Assembly: GCA_963743035.1 (NCBI GenBank)
Contig: CAVUOB010000003.1
Span: 310,001 to 374,000, forward strand
From: PALSA-911 sp963743035
Lineage (GTDB): Bacteria; Pseudomonadota; Alphaproteobacteria; Acetobacterales; Acetobacteraceae
DNA: 64,000 bases
Direction of reading: 5' to 3'
Each line of letters begins with the position of its first letter. Position 1 is the first letter of the stretch. The notes under the pieces were generated by a model. The model had not been told where the DNA came from and ran no database searches. It saw nothing but the letters and a program-made list of their open reading frames with translations. Of the stretch, positions 16,787-25,290 are shown one piece after another. The position numbers and the translations under genes were made by a program.

Positions 16787-18111
16787 TTACGATGCCGGCT
16801 TCACGCCGACCGCGCAATGCATGGGATGCGCCATGAACAATTGCCCGGTGCGCCGCGCCTGCGCGGTCGCCGCCCGCCAGTCACGCGTTTCCTCCGCCGA
16901 GAGCAGCGACAGTACATGGTCCTCGCGGTAGCGCCAGATCGGCCCGTCCGGCCGGTCCAGCGTCACCAACGCGGGAAAGCAGACAAGATCGACGAAGCCG
17001 GCTTCCCGCATCCGCCGGTACAGGCTGGCATCGGCGACCCCGCGCGCCGCGACCGATTGGGGAGGGATCTCGGCCTTCCGCCGCAGCGCCTCGGGCAGGG
17101 TCAGGTTCCACCATTGCGGCAGGTCGATGGAGCGCACGATCACCCCGACCCGCCCGCCGGGACGCACCACGCGCCACAGCTCCGCCAGCGCCCGGTCGGC
17201 GTCGCATTCCTCCAGCACCGTGACCGTGAAGGCGCAGTCGAACGCCGCGTCCGCGAAGGGCAGCGCCTCGGCATTCGCCGGCAGGAAACGGATGCGGTCC
17301 TGCACGCCGTCCTCCGCTGCCAGCACCGCGGCCTCGCGCAGCAAGAACGGATTGAGGTCGGTGGCGGTGATCGGGTTCGCCGCGCCGTAGCGCCGCGCGA
17401 GCAGCCGGTCCAGCGCGCCGGAGCCGCAGCCGACATCGAGGATGGTTTCACCCGCCGCCGGGGCGATGGCGTCGAACAGGTTGCGCAGCATGCCCCGGTA
17501 GCTCGGCGCCCGCGCCCGGTCCTCCAGCGCCGCCACGCCGCCGACATGCCGCCCGCCGAGCGTGATCACGGTGAAATGCCGCGCCAGCGCCGGCACCACC
17601 GGCGCCCATTGTGACGGTGCCAGGAAGAACGGCAGCAGCAGCAGCGCCGGGCCGGATCCTTCCATCTGCCAGCCAATGCCGGCATGCGTGCCGCTGGCCT
17701 GCATCCGCTTCGGTGCATCGGCCGCGGGCATGCGTTCGAAAAACGCCAGCATGGAGCTGACGATTTCCGTGCCGCGATCCGCCGCGACATCGGCCCAGCC
17801 CGGCGCATCATAGCCCGCCAGCACGTGGCGCGCGCTGCCGGGCAGCCGCGGCGCCGCCCGCTCGGTGACGCCGAAGCTTGCCCCGGCCCGCCCGCGATCA
17901 TCAGCACCCGATCGGCCACCGGCACAAAGGGCGAGGGATCCAGCCGCGTCGGCGCACAGAACACCAGCCCGGCGATCCGCCCTGCATGGTCGGCCGTCAG
18001 CCCGGCGACATCGGCCGGGATCTGCGTCGCCAGATGCGCGGCCCGCAGGCCGAGATGGTCGAGCAGTGCTACGAGCCGCTCCGTCACTGTCGGTTCGTCC
18101 TTGCCGTGCAT
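16787..18111 (-). pseudogene. Alpha/beta-hydrolase-like and class I methyltransferase fusion, one frameshift
   Basis: Begins at 18111 (MHGKDEPTVTERLVALLDHL) with hydrolase-like text (LVFCAPTRLDPSPF, VADRVLMIAGG). At about 17880-17886 one G is missing from a G-rich run; the protein resumes as ASFGVTERAAPRLPGS and runs to 16787. The second half has a SAM-binding Rossmann fold: TILDVGCGSGALDRLLARRY, ITATDLNPF, LPFADAAFDCAFTVTVLEEC, RVVRPGGRVGV. About 441 residues when repaired. A short second hydrolase-like patch (GPALLLLPFFLAPSQWAPVV) precedes the methyltransferase. Substrate unknown. Conservation on both sides of the single indel suggests a sequencing slip. Confidence 0.65.
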
Positions 18112-18242
18112 GCCCGCTCTCCCTCTGTCGCCCCATTCCTGGGCCGCCCGCTTTCCTTTGCCGCGAGCCTGACCGGCCTGGCCGGCTTTGTCACATCCGG
18201 GAAACCGGCGTTAAGGTCGGGGCAAAACGAAGGGGAGGGATC

Positions 18243-19307
18243 ATGCAATTCGGCATCTGCGTCATGGCCGATATCGACGAGATCGGCTTCTACAGCCACG
18301 CGGAATCGCTCGGCTACGATTCGATCTGGGTGGCGGACAGCCAGATGCTGTTCTCCGACTGCTACGCGGTGCTGGCCCTAGCCGCGCGCCAGACCAGCCG
18401 CATCCGCCTCGGCCCCGGCACCGCCATCACCGGCACCCGCATTCCCCCGGTGCACGCCGCGGCGATGGCGACGCTGAACCGCATCGCCCCCGGCCGGGTG
18501 TTCATCGGCATCGGCACCGGCAACACCGCCATGCGCAGCATGGGCCAGAAGCCGATGCGCATGGCCGAGTTCTCCGAATATCTGCGCGTGCTCGCCGCCC
18601 TGCTGCGCGGCGAGACGGTCGAGTATCGCTTCAACGGCGTCACCAGGCCGATCCGCATCCTGATGCACGATCACAAATACATGAACCTGGAGCCGCGCAT
18701 CCCGCTCTACGTCTCCGGCTTCGGCCCGCGCGCCATGGCGCTGGCCGGCGAGCACGGCGACGGCCTGGTCTTCGCCATCCCGCCGCGCGGCGTGCCGGTG
18801 GCGGACGCGCTCGGCCATGTCCGCCAGGGCGCGGCGCGCACCGGCCGCGGGCTGGACGGGTTCCACAACTGCTCCCTGGTGAACATCGCCCTGCTGGAGC
18901 CGGGGGAGGCCGCGGATTCCGATCGCGTCAAGGCGATGATCGGCCCGAACGTCATGGCCAGCGTCTATTATTTCTACGACGAGGTGCAGGAGAAGGGCAT
19001 CGACCCGCCACCCTTCCTGCGCCGGATCTGGAAGCGCTATTGCGCCCTGGTGGAGCAGACCCCGCCCGAGCACCGGCATTTCCGCACCCATGAATTCCAC
19101 TACACCCAGCTCCATCCCGGCGAGGCGGAGCTGATCGACGCCGGCCTGATCCGCGACACCTGCCTGGTCGGGACCGCCGCGGAACTGATCGAGCGCGTGC
19201 GCCAGCTGGAGCGCGACGGGCTGAAGGAACTGATGTTCGCCACCGGCAATGCCAGCAAATGGCGCGTGGCCGAGGATTTCGCCCGCCAGGTGATGCACCG
19301 GTTGTGA
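18243..19307 (+). CDS. LLM-class (luciferase-like) flavin-dependent oxidoreductase
   Basis: 354 residues of the bacterial luciferase-like TIM-barrel family. It starts MQFGICVMADIDEIGFYSHA, then YDSIWVADSQML, IRLGPGTAITGTRIPPVHA, APGRVFIGIGTGNTAMRS and PLYVSGFGPRAMALAGEHGDG. Such enzymes use FMN or F420; the short N-terminal MQFG strand is seen in both groups. GGGGAGGGATC precedes the ATG. It probably acts with the downstream CoA-transferase in catabolism of an unidentified compound. Confidence 0.85.
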   Translation: MQFGICVMADIDEIGFYSHAESLGYDSIWVADSQMLFSDCYAVLALAARQTSRIRLGPGTAITGTRIPPVHAAAMATLNRIAPGRVFIGIGTGNTAMRSMGQKPMRMAEFSEYLRVLAALLRGETVEYRFNGVTRPIRILMHDHKYMNLEPRIPLYVSGFGPRAMALAGEHGDGLVFAIPPRGVPVADALGHVRQGAARTGRGLDGFHNCSLVNIALLEPGEAADSDRVKAMIGPNVMASVYYFYDEVQEKGIDPPPFLRRIWKRYCALVEQTPPEHRHFRTHEFHYTQLHPGEAELIDAGLIRDTCLVGTAAELIERVRQLERDGLKELMFATGNASKWRVAEDFARQVMHRL

Positions 19308-19345
19308 CGCCGCCGCGTGCCGGGCGAAACCCCGGCCAAAAAAGC

Positions 19346-19380
19346 AGGCGGCGTGGCCGGTAATGGGCGCCACGCCGCCT
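19346..19380 (-). terminator. Hairpin with terminator polarity towards the minus strand
   Basis: A perfect 12-bp stem (aggcggcgtggc against gccacgccgcct, 11-nt loop) lies 38 bp after the LLM gene. The A6 run is on its left, so only minus-strand transcripts would end in hairpin plus U6. On the plus strand there is no T run. Confidence 0.45.
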
Positions 19381-19573
19381 CGAGTGGTTGCGCCGCGTAC
19401 CGCATCGGGTCCGCGGCAGGCGCAACATGGGGGGTTGAAACACGGGAGACGGCACCAGGCCGCCCCCGTGCCGCGACCATGGCGCAGCCGTCTTGCCAAA
19501 AGGTTACCGTTCGGGCCCTTTGGCGAAAATTCCGCGCCCGCCCGCCGGCGGCGCCTCATCCGGAGAACGTCTC

Positions 19574-20821
19574 ATGTCCATGACCGTCCCGCCGCCGCGC
19601 ACCGGTCCCCTGGTCGGCCTCAAGGTGCTGGAGATCGGCCACTACATCGCCGGCCCGTTCTGCACCCGCATCCTCGCCGATCTCGGCGCCGAGGTGATCA
19701 AGGTCGAACCCCCGGGCGGCGACCCGTTCCGTGGCTGGGGCCTGCAGACGAACGGCAATTCCGTGTGGTTCAGCGTGCATGGCCGCAACAAGCTGTCGGT
19801 GGTGCTGGACCTCAAGAAGGAGCGCGACAAGGCGCTGGCACTCGCCGCGCGGGCCGATGTGCTGGTGGAAAACCTCCGCGCCGGCCAGCTGGAAAAACTC
19901 GGCCTCGGGCCGGAGGAGCTGCACCGGATCAACCCCCGCCTGGTGATCGCGCGCATCTCCGGCTACGGGCAGGACGGGCCGTACCGCGACAAGCCGGCCT
20001 TCGGCGCCATCGGCGAGGCGATGGGCGGCATCCGCCATCTGACCGCGCATCCCCCCGGCGCCGCCGGACCCGGCAGTGTCGATCTGCCGCCGCCGCGCTG
20101 CGGGATCTCCATCAGCGACGACCTGGCCGGCATGTATGCCGCGATCGGCCTGCTGTCCGCGCTGTGGCAGCGCGACGTTGCGGGAACCGGGGCAGGGCGG
20201 GTCATCGACATCAATCTGGTCGACAGCGTGTTCAGCCTGATGGAGGGGATGCTGCCGGAATACGCACTGGACGGGCGGGTGCGCCAACCCGTCGGCGCGG
20301 CGATCCAGACCGCCTCTCCCACCAACACCTATCCCTGCGCCGACGGCAAATGGCTGTGCATCGCCGGCAACTCGGACCTGATCTTCGCGCGCATGATGGC
20401 GGCGATCGGCCGGCCGGAACTGGCCGGGGACCCCCGCTACAAGACCAATAACGGCCGCTGCGACCACCGCGCCGAGCTCGACGCCGCGATCGCCGCCTGG
20501 ACCCAGACACTGCCGGCGGCCCAGGCGGAAGCGGTGCTGGAAGCGGCGGAGGTGCCCTGCTCGCGCCTGTTCGACATCGCCGACTGCGCCAACGACCCGC
20601 ATTTCCTGGCGCGCAAATCGATCCTGCCGGTCCACGACCCGCTGATCGGGCGCACCCTGCATCCCGGCCCGGCGATCCGCCTGGACGGCGATGCGCCGGA
20701 GGCGGCGATCGGCTGGCCCGGCCCGGCGCTCGGCGCGCATAACGACTACGTGTTCTCCACCCTGTTGCCGCAAAACCTGTTGCCGGAAAACCAGGGCGCC
20801 GGGGAGAAAAAGAGCGCCTGA
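19574..20821 (+). CDS. CaiB/BaiF (class III) CoA-transferase
   Basis: 415 residues. Class III signature: LVGLKVLEIGHYIAGPFCTR, ILADLGAEVIKVEPPGGDPF, RNKLSVVLDLKKE, ADVLVENLRAGQLEKLGLG, YGQDGPYRDKPAFGAIGEA, DINLVDSVFSLMEGMLP. These enzymes move CoA between carboxylic acids (formyl-, carnitinyl-, succinyl-CoA types). The donor and acceptor are not predictable. ATG 19574 is used, with a second ATG two codons on. The frame is open 81 bp upstream but without homology. It lies 266 bp after the LLM gene with a hairpin in between. Confidence 0.9.
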   Translation: MSMTVPPPRTGPLVGLKVLEIGHYIAGPFCTRILADLGAEVIKVEPPGGDPFRGWGLQTNGNSVWFSVHGRNKLSVVLDLKKERDKALALAARADVLVENLRAGQLEKLGLGPEELHRINPRLVIARISGYGQDGPYRDKPAFGAIGEAMGGIRHLTAHPPGAAGPGSVDLPPPRCGISISDDLAGMYAAIGLLSALWQRDVAGTGAGRVIDINLVDSVFSLMEGMLPEYALDGRVRQPVGAAIQTASPTNTYPCADGKWLCIAGNSDLIFARMMAAIGRPELAGDPRYKTNNGRCDHRAELDAAIAAWTQTLPAAQAEAVLEAAEVPCSRLFDIADCANDPHFLARKSILPVHDPLIGRTLHPGPAIRLDGDAPEAAIGWPGPALGAHNDYVFSTLLPQNLLPENQGAGEKKSA

Positions 20822-20892
20822 TCAGCTTCTTGTTGCTTCTTTCTCACATCCAGGGCGATAAGCTGGCGGCAGTCCCTCCTGCGTAGAGCCCG

Positions 20893-21432
20893 ATGCGCCA
20901 CCTGGTCATTCCCGCGATGCTCAGCCTGTTGCTGGCCGCCTGCGGGTCCTCCGGCCCGCCGGCGGATGCCGGCAGCTATGTCGGCGGCAGCGTGTCGCTG
21001 GAATGCGCCCCGTTCGCCCGCGCGCTGACCGGCGTGGCGCTGCGCGGCGACGCCGCCGATTGGTGGGATGGCGCCGAGGGCCGCTACGCCCGCGGCCAGT
21101 CGCCGCAGGTGGGCAGCGTGCTGGTGCTCACCCGCTCGTCGCGCCTGCCCTACGGCCATGTGGCCGTGGTCTCGCACCTGCTGGAACGGCGCAAGATCCT
21201 GGTGACCCAGGCCAACTGGGTGCACCACCGGGTGACCCAGGACCAGGCGGTGATCGACGTCTCGCCGTCCAACGACTGGACCGAGGTGCGGGTGTTCTGG
21301 CCGCCCGCCGGGCAGATGGGCGGCGGGGTCTACACCGCCTACGGCTTCATCAGCCCCGGCCGCCGGACCACGCATGAGGAAATCGCCCAGGCCACGCCCC
21401 GGGCGATACGCCTGGCGAATTCGGGCTACTGA
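20893..21432 (+). CDS. CHAP-domain lipoprotein, putative peptidoglycan amidase/endopeptidase
   Basis: 179 residues. A lipoprotein signal with lipobox LLAAC (Cys17) is followed directly by a CHAP fold: nucleophile Cys in SLECAPFARALTGV, catalytic His in RLPYGHVAVVSHL, and the Asn/Asp-type third position in QANWVHH. CHAP enzymes cut peptidoglycan stem peptides, so a periplasmic, outer- or inner-membrane-tethered wall hydrolase is inferred. A lone CHAP domain without targeting repeats is common in alphaproteobacteria. Confidence 0.8.
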   Translation: MRHLVIPAMLSLLLAACGSSGPPADAGSYVGGSVSLECAPFARALTGVALRGDAADWWDGAEGRYARGQSPQVGSVLVLTRSSRLPYGHVAVVSHLLERRKILVTQANWVHHRVTQDQAVIDVSPSNDWTEVRVFWPPAGQMGGGVYTAYGFISPGRRTTHEEIAQATPRAIRLANSGY

Positions 21433-21547
21433 GCCGATCCGTAGCAGGCGCCGCTTGCACCGGGGCGCCACGCGCGCCATGTGCCTCACACCATGTGCCT
21501 GCGGATATGGCCGGACGCACATGGACACAGTTATATGGGCGGGGTCG

Positions 21548-21576
21548 TTGGCAAGCCGGGGCGCAGGCCCTAGATT
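21548..21576 (+). promoter_or_regulatory. Candidate tatA promoter
   Basis: TTGGCA (21548-21553), a 17-bp spacer and TAGATT (21571-21576), about 65 bp before the tatA ATG, which itself has a strong GGAGGA ribosome site. Upstream at about 21478-21502 the 10-mer ccatgtgcct occurs twice. Confidence 0.5.
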
Positions 21577-21642
21577 GCCCCGCTACGGACCGGCGCCTGG
21601 CCGGAGCCTGCGGGGCAAGGGATCGCCCCCATCGGAGGAACT

Positions 21643-21891
21643 ATGGGTAGCTTCAGCATTTGGCACTGGCTTGTCGTGCTGCTGGTCGTTCTGCTGCTGT
21701 TCGGCAGCGGCAAGGTCAGCAACCTGATGGGCGACTTCGCGAAGGGCATCAAGTCCTTCAAGAAGAACATGGCCGACGACACCGACGCGTCGATGGAGGC
21801 CAGCGCCGAAAAGCCGGCCGGCACGATCTCCGGCCCCGGCGTGACGCCCGGCACGACGACCGCGCAGAGCTCGACCACACAGCATAGCTGA
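21643..21891 (+). CDS. tatA: Sec-independent translocase subunit TatA
   Basis: 82-residue pore subunit of the twin-arginine translocase. Short N-terminus, one transmembrane helix (WHWLVVLLVVLLLFGSGKVS), amphipathic helix (NLMGDFAKGIKSFKKNM) and an acidic/Ser-Thr-rich tail. The FGSGK and F-KG-K-F motifs are diagnostic for TatA over TatB. GGAGGA lies 5 bp upstream. tatB and tatC are not beside it, so this is an isolated tatA. Confidence 0.93.
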   Translation: MGSFSIWHWLVVLLVVLLLFGSGKVSNLMGDFAKGIKSFKKNMADDTDASMEASAEKPAGTISGPGVTPGTTTAQSSTTQHS

Positions 21892-21922
21892 ACACCGGCC
21901 GGCCCGAATGAGGGCCAGTCTG

Positions 21923-21955
21923 GCTTGAAGTTGGGCCCCGCTTGAAGTTGGACCC
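21923..21955 (+). repeat. Short direct repeat upstream of the acetamidase-like gene
   Basis: gcttgaagttgggccc (21923-21938) and gcttgaagttggaccc (21940-21955): two 16-bp copies differing at one base, period 17 bp. They lie 45 bp before the next start codon. They could be an operator or a slippage duplication. Confidence 0.6.
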
Positions 21956-21999
21956 TATCTCCGTCACGATCACGACAGTGATCCTGACGGAGTTTCAGC

Positions 22000-22956
22000 A
22001 TGGCCTCGCACTATCTGGCGCCGACCCCGGCAACGGTCCGCTTCGGCATGTTCGACGCGGCCTATCCGCCGGTGATGACGGTGGATTCCGGCGACACCGT
22101 GGTGCTGGAATGCGTCTCCGGCGGCGCTGAATCCATGCCGCCGTCGGAGATGGGCCTCACCATCCCGCCGGCGCTGCTCGCCATCCAGGCCGCCAACCTG
22201 CCGCGCATGGGCGGGCACATTCTCACCGGCCCGGTGGCGATCCGCGGCGCGGAGCCCGGCGACATGCTGGAAGTGCATGTCGACAAGATAGAGTTCGGCG
22301 CCGATTGGGGCTTCTGCGGCTTCCGCCCGCTGCTCGGCACGCTGCCGGAGGATTTCCCCGAGCGCTACATCACCCATATCCCGATCGAGCGCGCCCGGCG
22401 CATGGCGCGGCTGCCCTGGGGCACGGAGCTGCCGCTGGCGCCGTTCTTCGGCGTGATGGGCGTCGCGCCGCCGGCGCGCTACGGCACCCTGTCGTCCAAG
22501 GAGCCGCGCGAGCATGGCGGCAACCTCGACAACAAGGAGGTGGGCGAGGGCTCGACGCTGTTCCTGCCGGTGCACGTGCACGGCGCCAATTTCTCCGCCG
22601 GCGACGGCCATGGCGTGCAGGGCGACGGCGAGGTCTGCATCAACGCGCTGGAGATCTGCCTGACCGGCACCTTCACCCTGACCCTGCACAAGGGCGGCGG
22701 CTCCCGGAGCCCGCTGCTGCACTTCCCCCGGGCCGAGACCGCGACCCATTTCATCACCATGGGCATGAACGAGGACCTCGACCTCGCGATGAAACAGGCA
22801 CTGCGCGAAATGATCGCGTTCATTTGTTCGCGCACGAACCTGTCGCGCGAACAGGCCTATACTTTTTGTTCCCTCGCGGTCGATTTTCATGTAACCCAGA
22901 CCGTCAATGGCGAGAAGGGCATCCATGGCCTCCTGAAGAAGGGGCTGCTTTTCTAG
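22000..22956 (+). CDS. Acetamidase/formamidase family protein
   Basis: 318 residues of the FmdA_AmdA family, which hydrolyses short amides to ammonia plus acid. Visible family features: VDSGDTVVLECVSGG, LTGPVAIRGAEPGDMLEVHV, APFFGVMGVAP, REHGGNLDNKEVGEGSTLFLPVHV (metal-binding core) and HFITMGMNEDLD. Substrate range is not evident. The start codon lies 108 bp after tatA. Confidence 0.88.
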   Translation: MASHYLAPTPATVRFGMFDAAYPPVMTVDSGDTVVLECVSGGAESMPPSEMGLTIPPALLAIQAANLPRMGGHILTGPVAIRGAEPGDMLEVHVDKIEFGADWGFCGFRPLLGTLPEDFPERYITHIPIERARRMARLPWGTELPLAPFFGVMGVAPPARYGTLSSKEPREHGGNLDNKEVGEGSTLFLPVHVHGANFSAGDGHGVQGDGEVCINALEICLTGTFTLTLHKGGGSRSPLLHFPRAETATHFITMGMNEDLDLAMKQALREMIAFICSRTNLSREQAYTFCSLAVDFHVTQTVNGEKGIHGLLKKGLLF

Positions 22957-22977
22957 CCCTTGTGGTTTTAAGCAGAG

Positions 22978-23022
22978 TTTTCCACAAGTTTTTGTGGTCC
23001 CGGTGATTTCTGTCGTTGAGTC
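22978..23022 (+). promoter_or_regulatory. Putative gcrA control region: DnaA-box-like site and GANTC
   Basis: TTTTCCACA (22978-22986) is one mismatch from the DnaA-box consensus TTATNCACA and forms half of an inverted repeat, ccacaa-gttt-ttgtgg (22982-22997). GAGTC (23018-23022) is a GANTC site for the CcrM methyltransferase. Both lie within 100 bp upstream of gcrA. In Caulobacter, gcrA expression responds to DnaA and GcrA works through GANTC methylation; transfer to this organism is inference. Confidence 0.45.
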
Positions 23023-23077
23023 CGTGGTCTTCTCCCTGTACCATATCTGGTAGGTATTAGCTCAGGGAGACCAAGAT

Positions 23078-23776
23078 ATGGATTGGACCGAGGAGACGAT
23101 CGTCCGTCTGCGGGGGCTCTGGGCAGAGGGACATTCCACCGCCGAAATCGGCCGGCGCCTCGGCGTCACCAAGAACGCCGTCGTCGGCAAGGCGCATCGC
23201 CTGGACCTGCCGGCCCGGCCCTCGCCGATCCGCCGCGACGGCACGCCCGGCGTCCAGCCGCGCCGCCCGGCGCCGCGCCGGATCGCCGGCCCCACGCTGC
23301 CGCCGCTGAGCAGCAGCGCGCCATCCCCCGCTCCCGGCCCGCTGGCCGTCGCTGCCTCCGTCCCTGGCACGCCGCACGTGGCCGTGCCGGCAAGCGGGAT
23401 CGCTCCCGTCATGGCGCCGCGCCCGGAGATGGGCCAGCCGCAAGACCTTCGTCCGGAGCCGGTCCGCGCCGAATTCGGCCGGTCCGAGGCCGCTCCGCCC
23501 GCCCCTTCCCCCTTCCTGTCCCCGGCGCTGCCCCATTCCGAGCCCGCCGCAGCGCGCCGCCCGGCCCCGCTGCCGGTCGCGCCGGCGCCGGTGCGCGTCT
23601 CCTCGGCGCCGCGGCCCTATGCGCGGTCGCTGACCTGCTGCTGGCCGATCGGCGAGCCCGGCACCAGGGGCTTCCGCTTCTGCGATGACGGCGCGGTGCC
23701 CGGCAAACCCTATTGCTCCCAGCACGCCGCCGTCGCCTATGTGAAGGTCCGCGACCGCCGCGAGGACGCCGCCTGA
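23078..23776 (+). CDS. gcrA: GcrA cell-cycle regulator
   Basis: 232 residues. The N-terminal helix-turn-helix MDWTEETIVRLRGLWAEGHS, then AEIGRRLGVTKNAVVGKAHR, is the sigma70-linked, methylated-GANTC-binding domain of GcrA. The middle 120 residues are Pro/Ala-rich and probably disordered. The C-terminal RNA-polymerase-interacting module keeps its pattern (CCWPIGEPGT, FRFCDD, GKPYCSQHA). GcrA controls DNA replication and division genes in alphaproteobacteria. The linker is longer than in Caulobacter (173 residues in total). Confidence 0.93.
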   Translation: MDWTEETIVRLRGLWAEGHSTAEIGRRLGVTKNAVVGKAHRLDLPARPSPIRRDGTPGVQPRRPAPRRIAGPTLPPLSSSAPSPAPGPLAVAASVPGTPHVAVPASGIAPVMAPRPEMGQPQDLRPEPVRAEFGRSEAAPPAPSPFLSPALPHSEPAAARRPAPLPVAPAPVRVSSAPRPYARSLTCCWPIGEPGTRGFRFCDDGAVPGKPYCSQHAAVAYVKVRDRREDAA

Positions 23777-23836
23777 TCGCCGGGTAGCCGGGCCAGGACC
23801 CGGGCGCCTGACATGCCGCCGCCATGCCGTGATTCG

Positions 23837-23865
23837 TTGCGGACGGCCGTGCAATTCGGTATTCT
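23837..23865 (+). promoter_or_regulatory. Candidate cold-shock gene promoter
   Basis: TTGCGG (23837-23842), 17-bp spacer, TATTCT (23860-23865). It leaves a leader of about 160 nt before the ATG at 24033, the sort of long untranslated leader seen on cold-inducible csp mRNAs. Confidence 0.45.
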
Positions 23866-24032
23866 GCCGCCTCGGCAGGCATGTGGTCCCGCCCGAGAGA
23901 CAGGACGTGCTTCTGCCGAAAGCGAAGGGCGTCGCGGGCAAACGCTAGGATGGACGGTCCGTGCGCCCCTGTTCAACAGGGCGAGCGCCGCGCCATGCGT
24001 GGTGGGAGCCGCAGGCAGAAAGGCGCACGTAG

Positions 24033-24242
24033 ATGCCTATCGGCACCGTGAAGTGGTTCAATCCGACCAAAGGCTACGGGTTCATCGCCCCGGATACGGG
24101 CGGCAAGGACATCTTCGTCCATATCAGCGCGGTCCAGAAAGCCGGGATGCGCACATTGAACGAAGGCCAGAAGCTCGGCTTCGAGATCGAGATGCAGCCG
24201 AACGGCCGCAGCGCTGCGGTGAGTCTGGCACCCACCGACTGA
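24033..24242 (+). CDS. Cold-shock domain protein
   Basis: 69-residue single OB-fold nucleic-acid-binding protein of the CspA family. RNP1 is KGYGFI, RNP2 is DIFVHIS, and the start MPIGTVKWFN is canonical. CspA-like proteins melt RNA secondary structure. The family is usually multicopy, so a specific csp letter is not given. The long upstream leader suggests post-transcriptional control. Confidence 0.95.
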   Translation: MPIGTVKWFNPTKGYGFIAPDTGGKDIFVHISAVQKAGMRTLNEGQKLGFEIEMQPNGRSAAVSLAPTD

Positions 24243-24452
24243 TCTTCGACAGGCTGAACGCCGGCGGACGGAACGCCGGCCGCAACGCCGCCCGGGGCGG
24301 CGCCGGCGATGTCGCGCGGGCACGCGCGCGGCTGTGCTATGCTGTCTATCCTGCCACAGCCGATTTCTTGTCGCCCCAGATACTTGCGCATCAGAGACTT
24401 GCGCGACGCCGCCTCGTTGTCTAGGCAAGGCGGCTATGGAAACCTGTCCGGC

Positions 24453-25133
24453 ATGAGCAACACCCTCCATCCGTCGCGCGCCCAACGCCCGCCAGTGCCG
24501 GGGACCGGGCTGGACGCCGATGCCGTCCGCGCCGCCTATCGCCGCTGGGCGTCGGTCTACGACATGCTGTTCGGCGGCGTGTCCTCGATCGGGCGCCGCC
24601 GCGCCGTGGCCGAGGTCAACCGCCTGCCCGGCCAGCGCGTGCTGGAGGTCGGCGTCGGCACCGGCCTGGCGCTGCCGCGCTACAACCCGCAGAAGCGCAT
24701 CGTCGGCATCGACCTGTCGGTGGAGATGCTGGCCCGCGCCCGCGAACGGGTGCGCACGGAAGGCCTGCGCAACGTGGAGGCGCTGCACGAGCTCGACGCC
24801 GAGGCGACCGGGTTTCCCGAAGCCAGCTTCGACATCGCGGTGGCCATGTTCGTCGCCTCCGTCGTGCCGAACCCGCGACTGCTGCTGGCGGAAATGCGCC
24901 GCGTGGTGCGCCCGGGCGGGCATATCCTGTTCGTCAACCATTTCGCCGCCGAGCGCGGGCCGCGCTGGTGGCTGGAACGCGCGATGGCGCCCGCCTCGCG
25001 CGCGCTGGGCTGGCACCCGGATTTCGCCATGGCAGCGCTGCTCGGTGACGACGCCGCCGCCGCCGCGGCCGCGGCGAGCGCCATGCCGGTGCCGCCGTTC
25101 GGCATCTTCACCCTGGTGAAACTCGCTAATTGA
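24453..25133 (+). CDS. pmtA: SAM-dependent methyltransferase, PmtA-like phospholipid N-methyltransferase
   Basis: 226 residues. AAYRRWASVYDMLFGGV at the start, SAM motif I VLEVGVGTGLALPRY, motif II IVGIDLSVEMLARARER, FDIAVAMFVASVVPNPRL, RVVRPGGHILFVNHF. This matches alphaproteobacterial PmtA enzymes, which methylate phosphatidylethanolamine towards phosphatidylcholine at the inner membrane. The frame extends 144 bp further upstream; ATG 24453 is preferred because homology starts there. A generic ubiquinone-type methyltransferase is the alternative. Confidence 0.75.
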   Translation: MSNTLHPSRAQRPPVPGTGLDADAVRAAYRRWASVYDMLFGGVSSIGRRRAVAEVNRLPGQRVLEVGVGTGLALPRYNPQKRIVGIDLSVEMLARARERVRTEGLRNVEALHELDAEATGFPEASFDIAVAMFVASVVPNPRLLLAEMRRVVRPGGHILFVNHFAAERGPRWWLERAMAPASRALGWHPDFAMAALLGDDAAAAAAAASAMPVPPFGIFTLVKLAN

Positions 25134-25290
25134 GCCTGCCTTGCCGCGGCTCGTTGCGGCGCGCAAAAATCCTCGCCATATAACGGCGGCGGCATGGCGG
25201 GCCCTTGATCTGCGGCGCGGGGTCCGGTAGGCCGGGAATATCGAGAATGTGAAGGCCGGGCTTCAGCTGATCGGCCTGGCAAAAAGCGGA

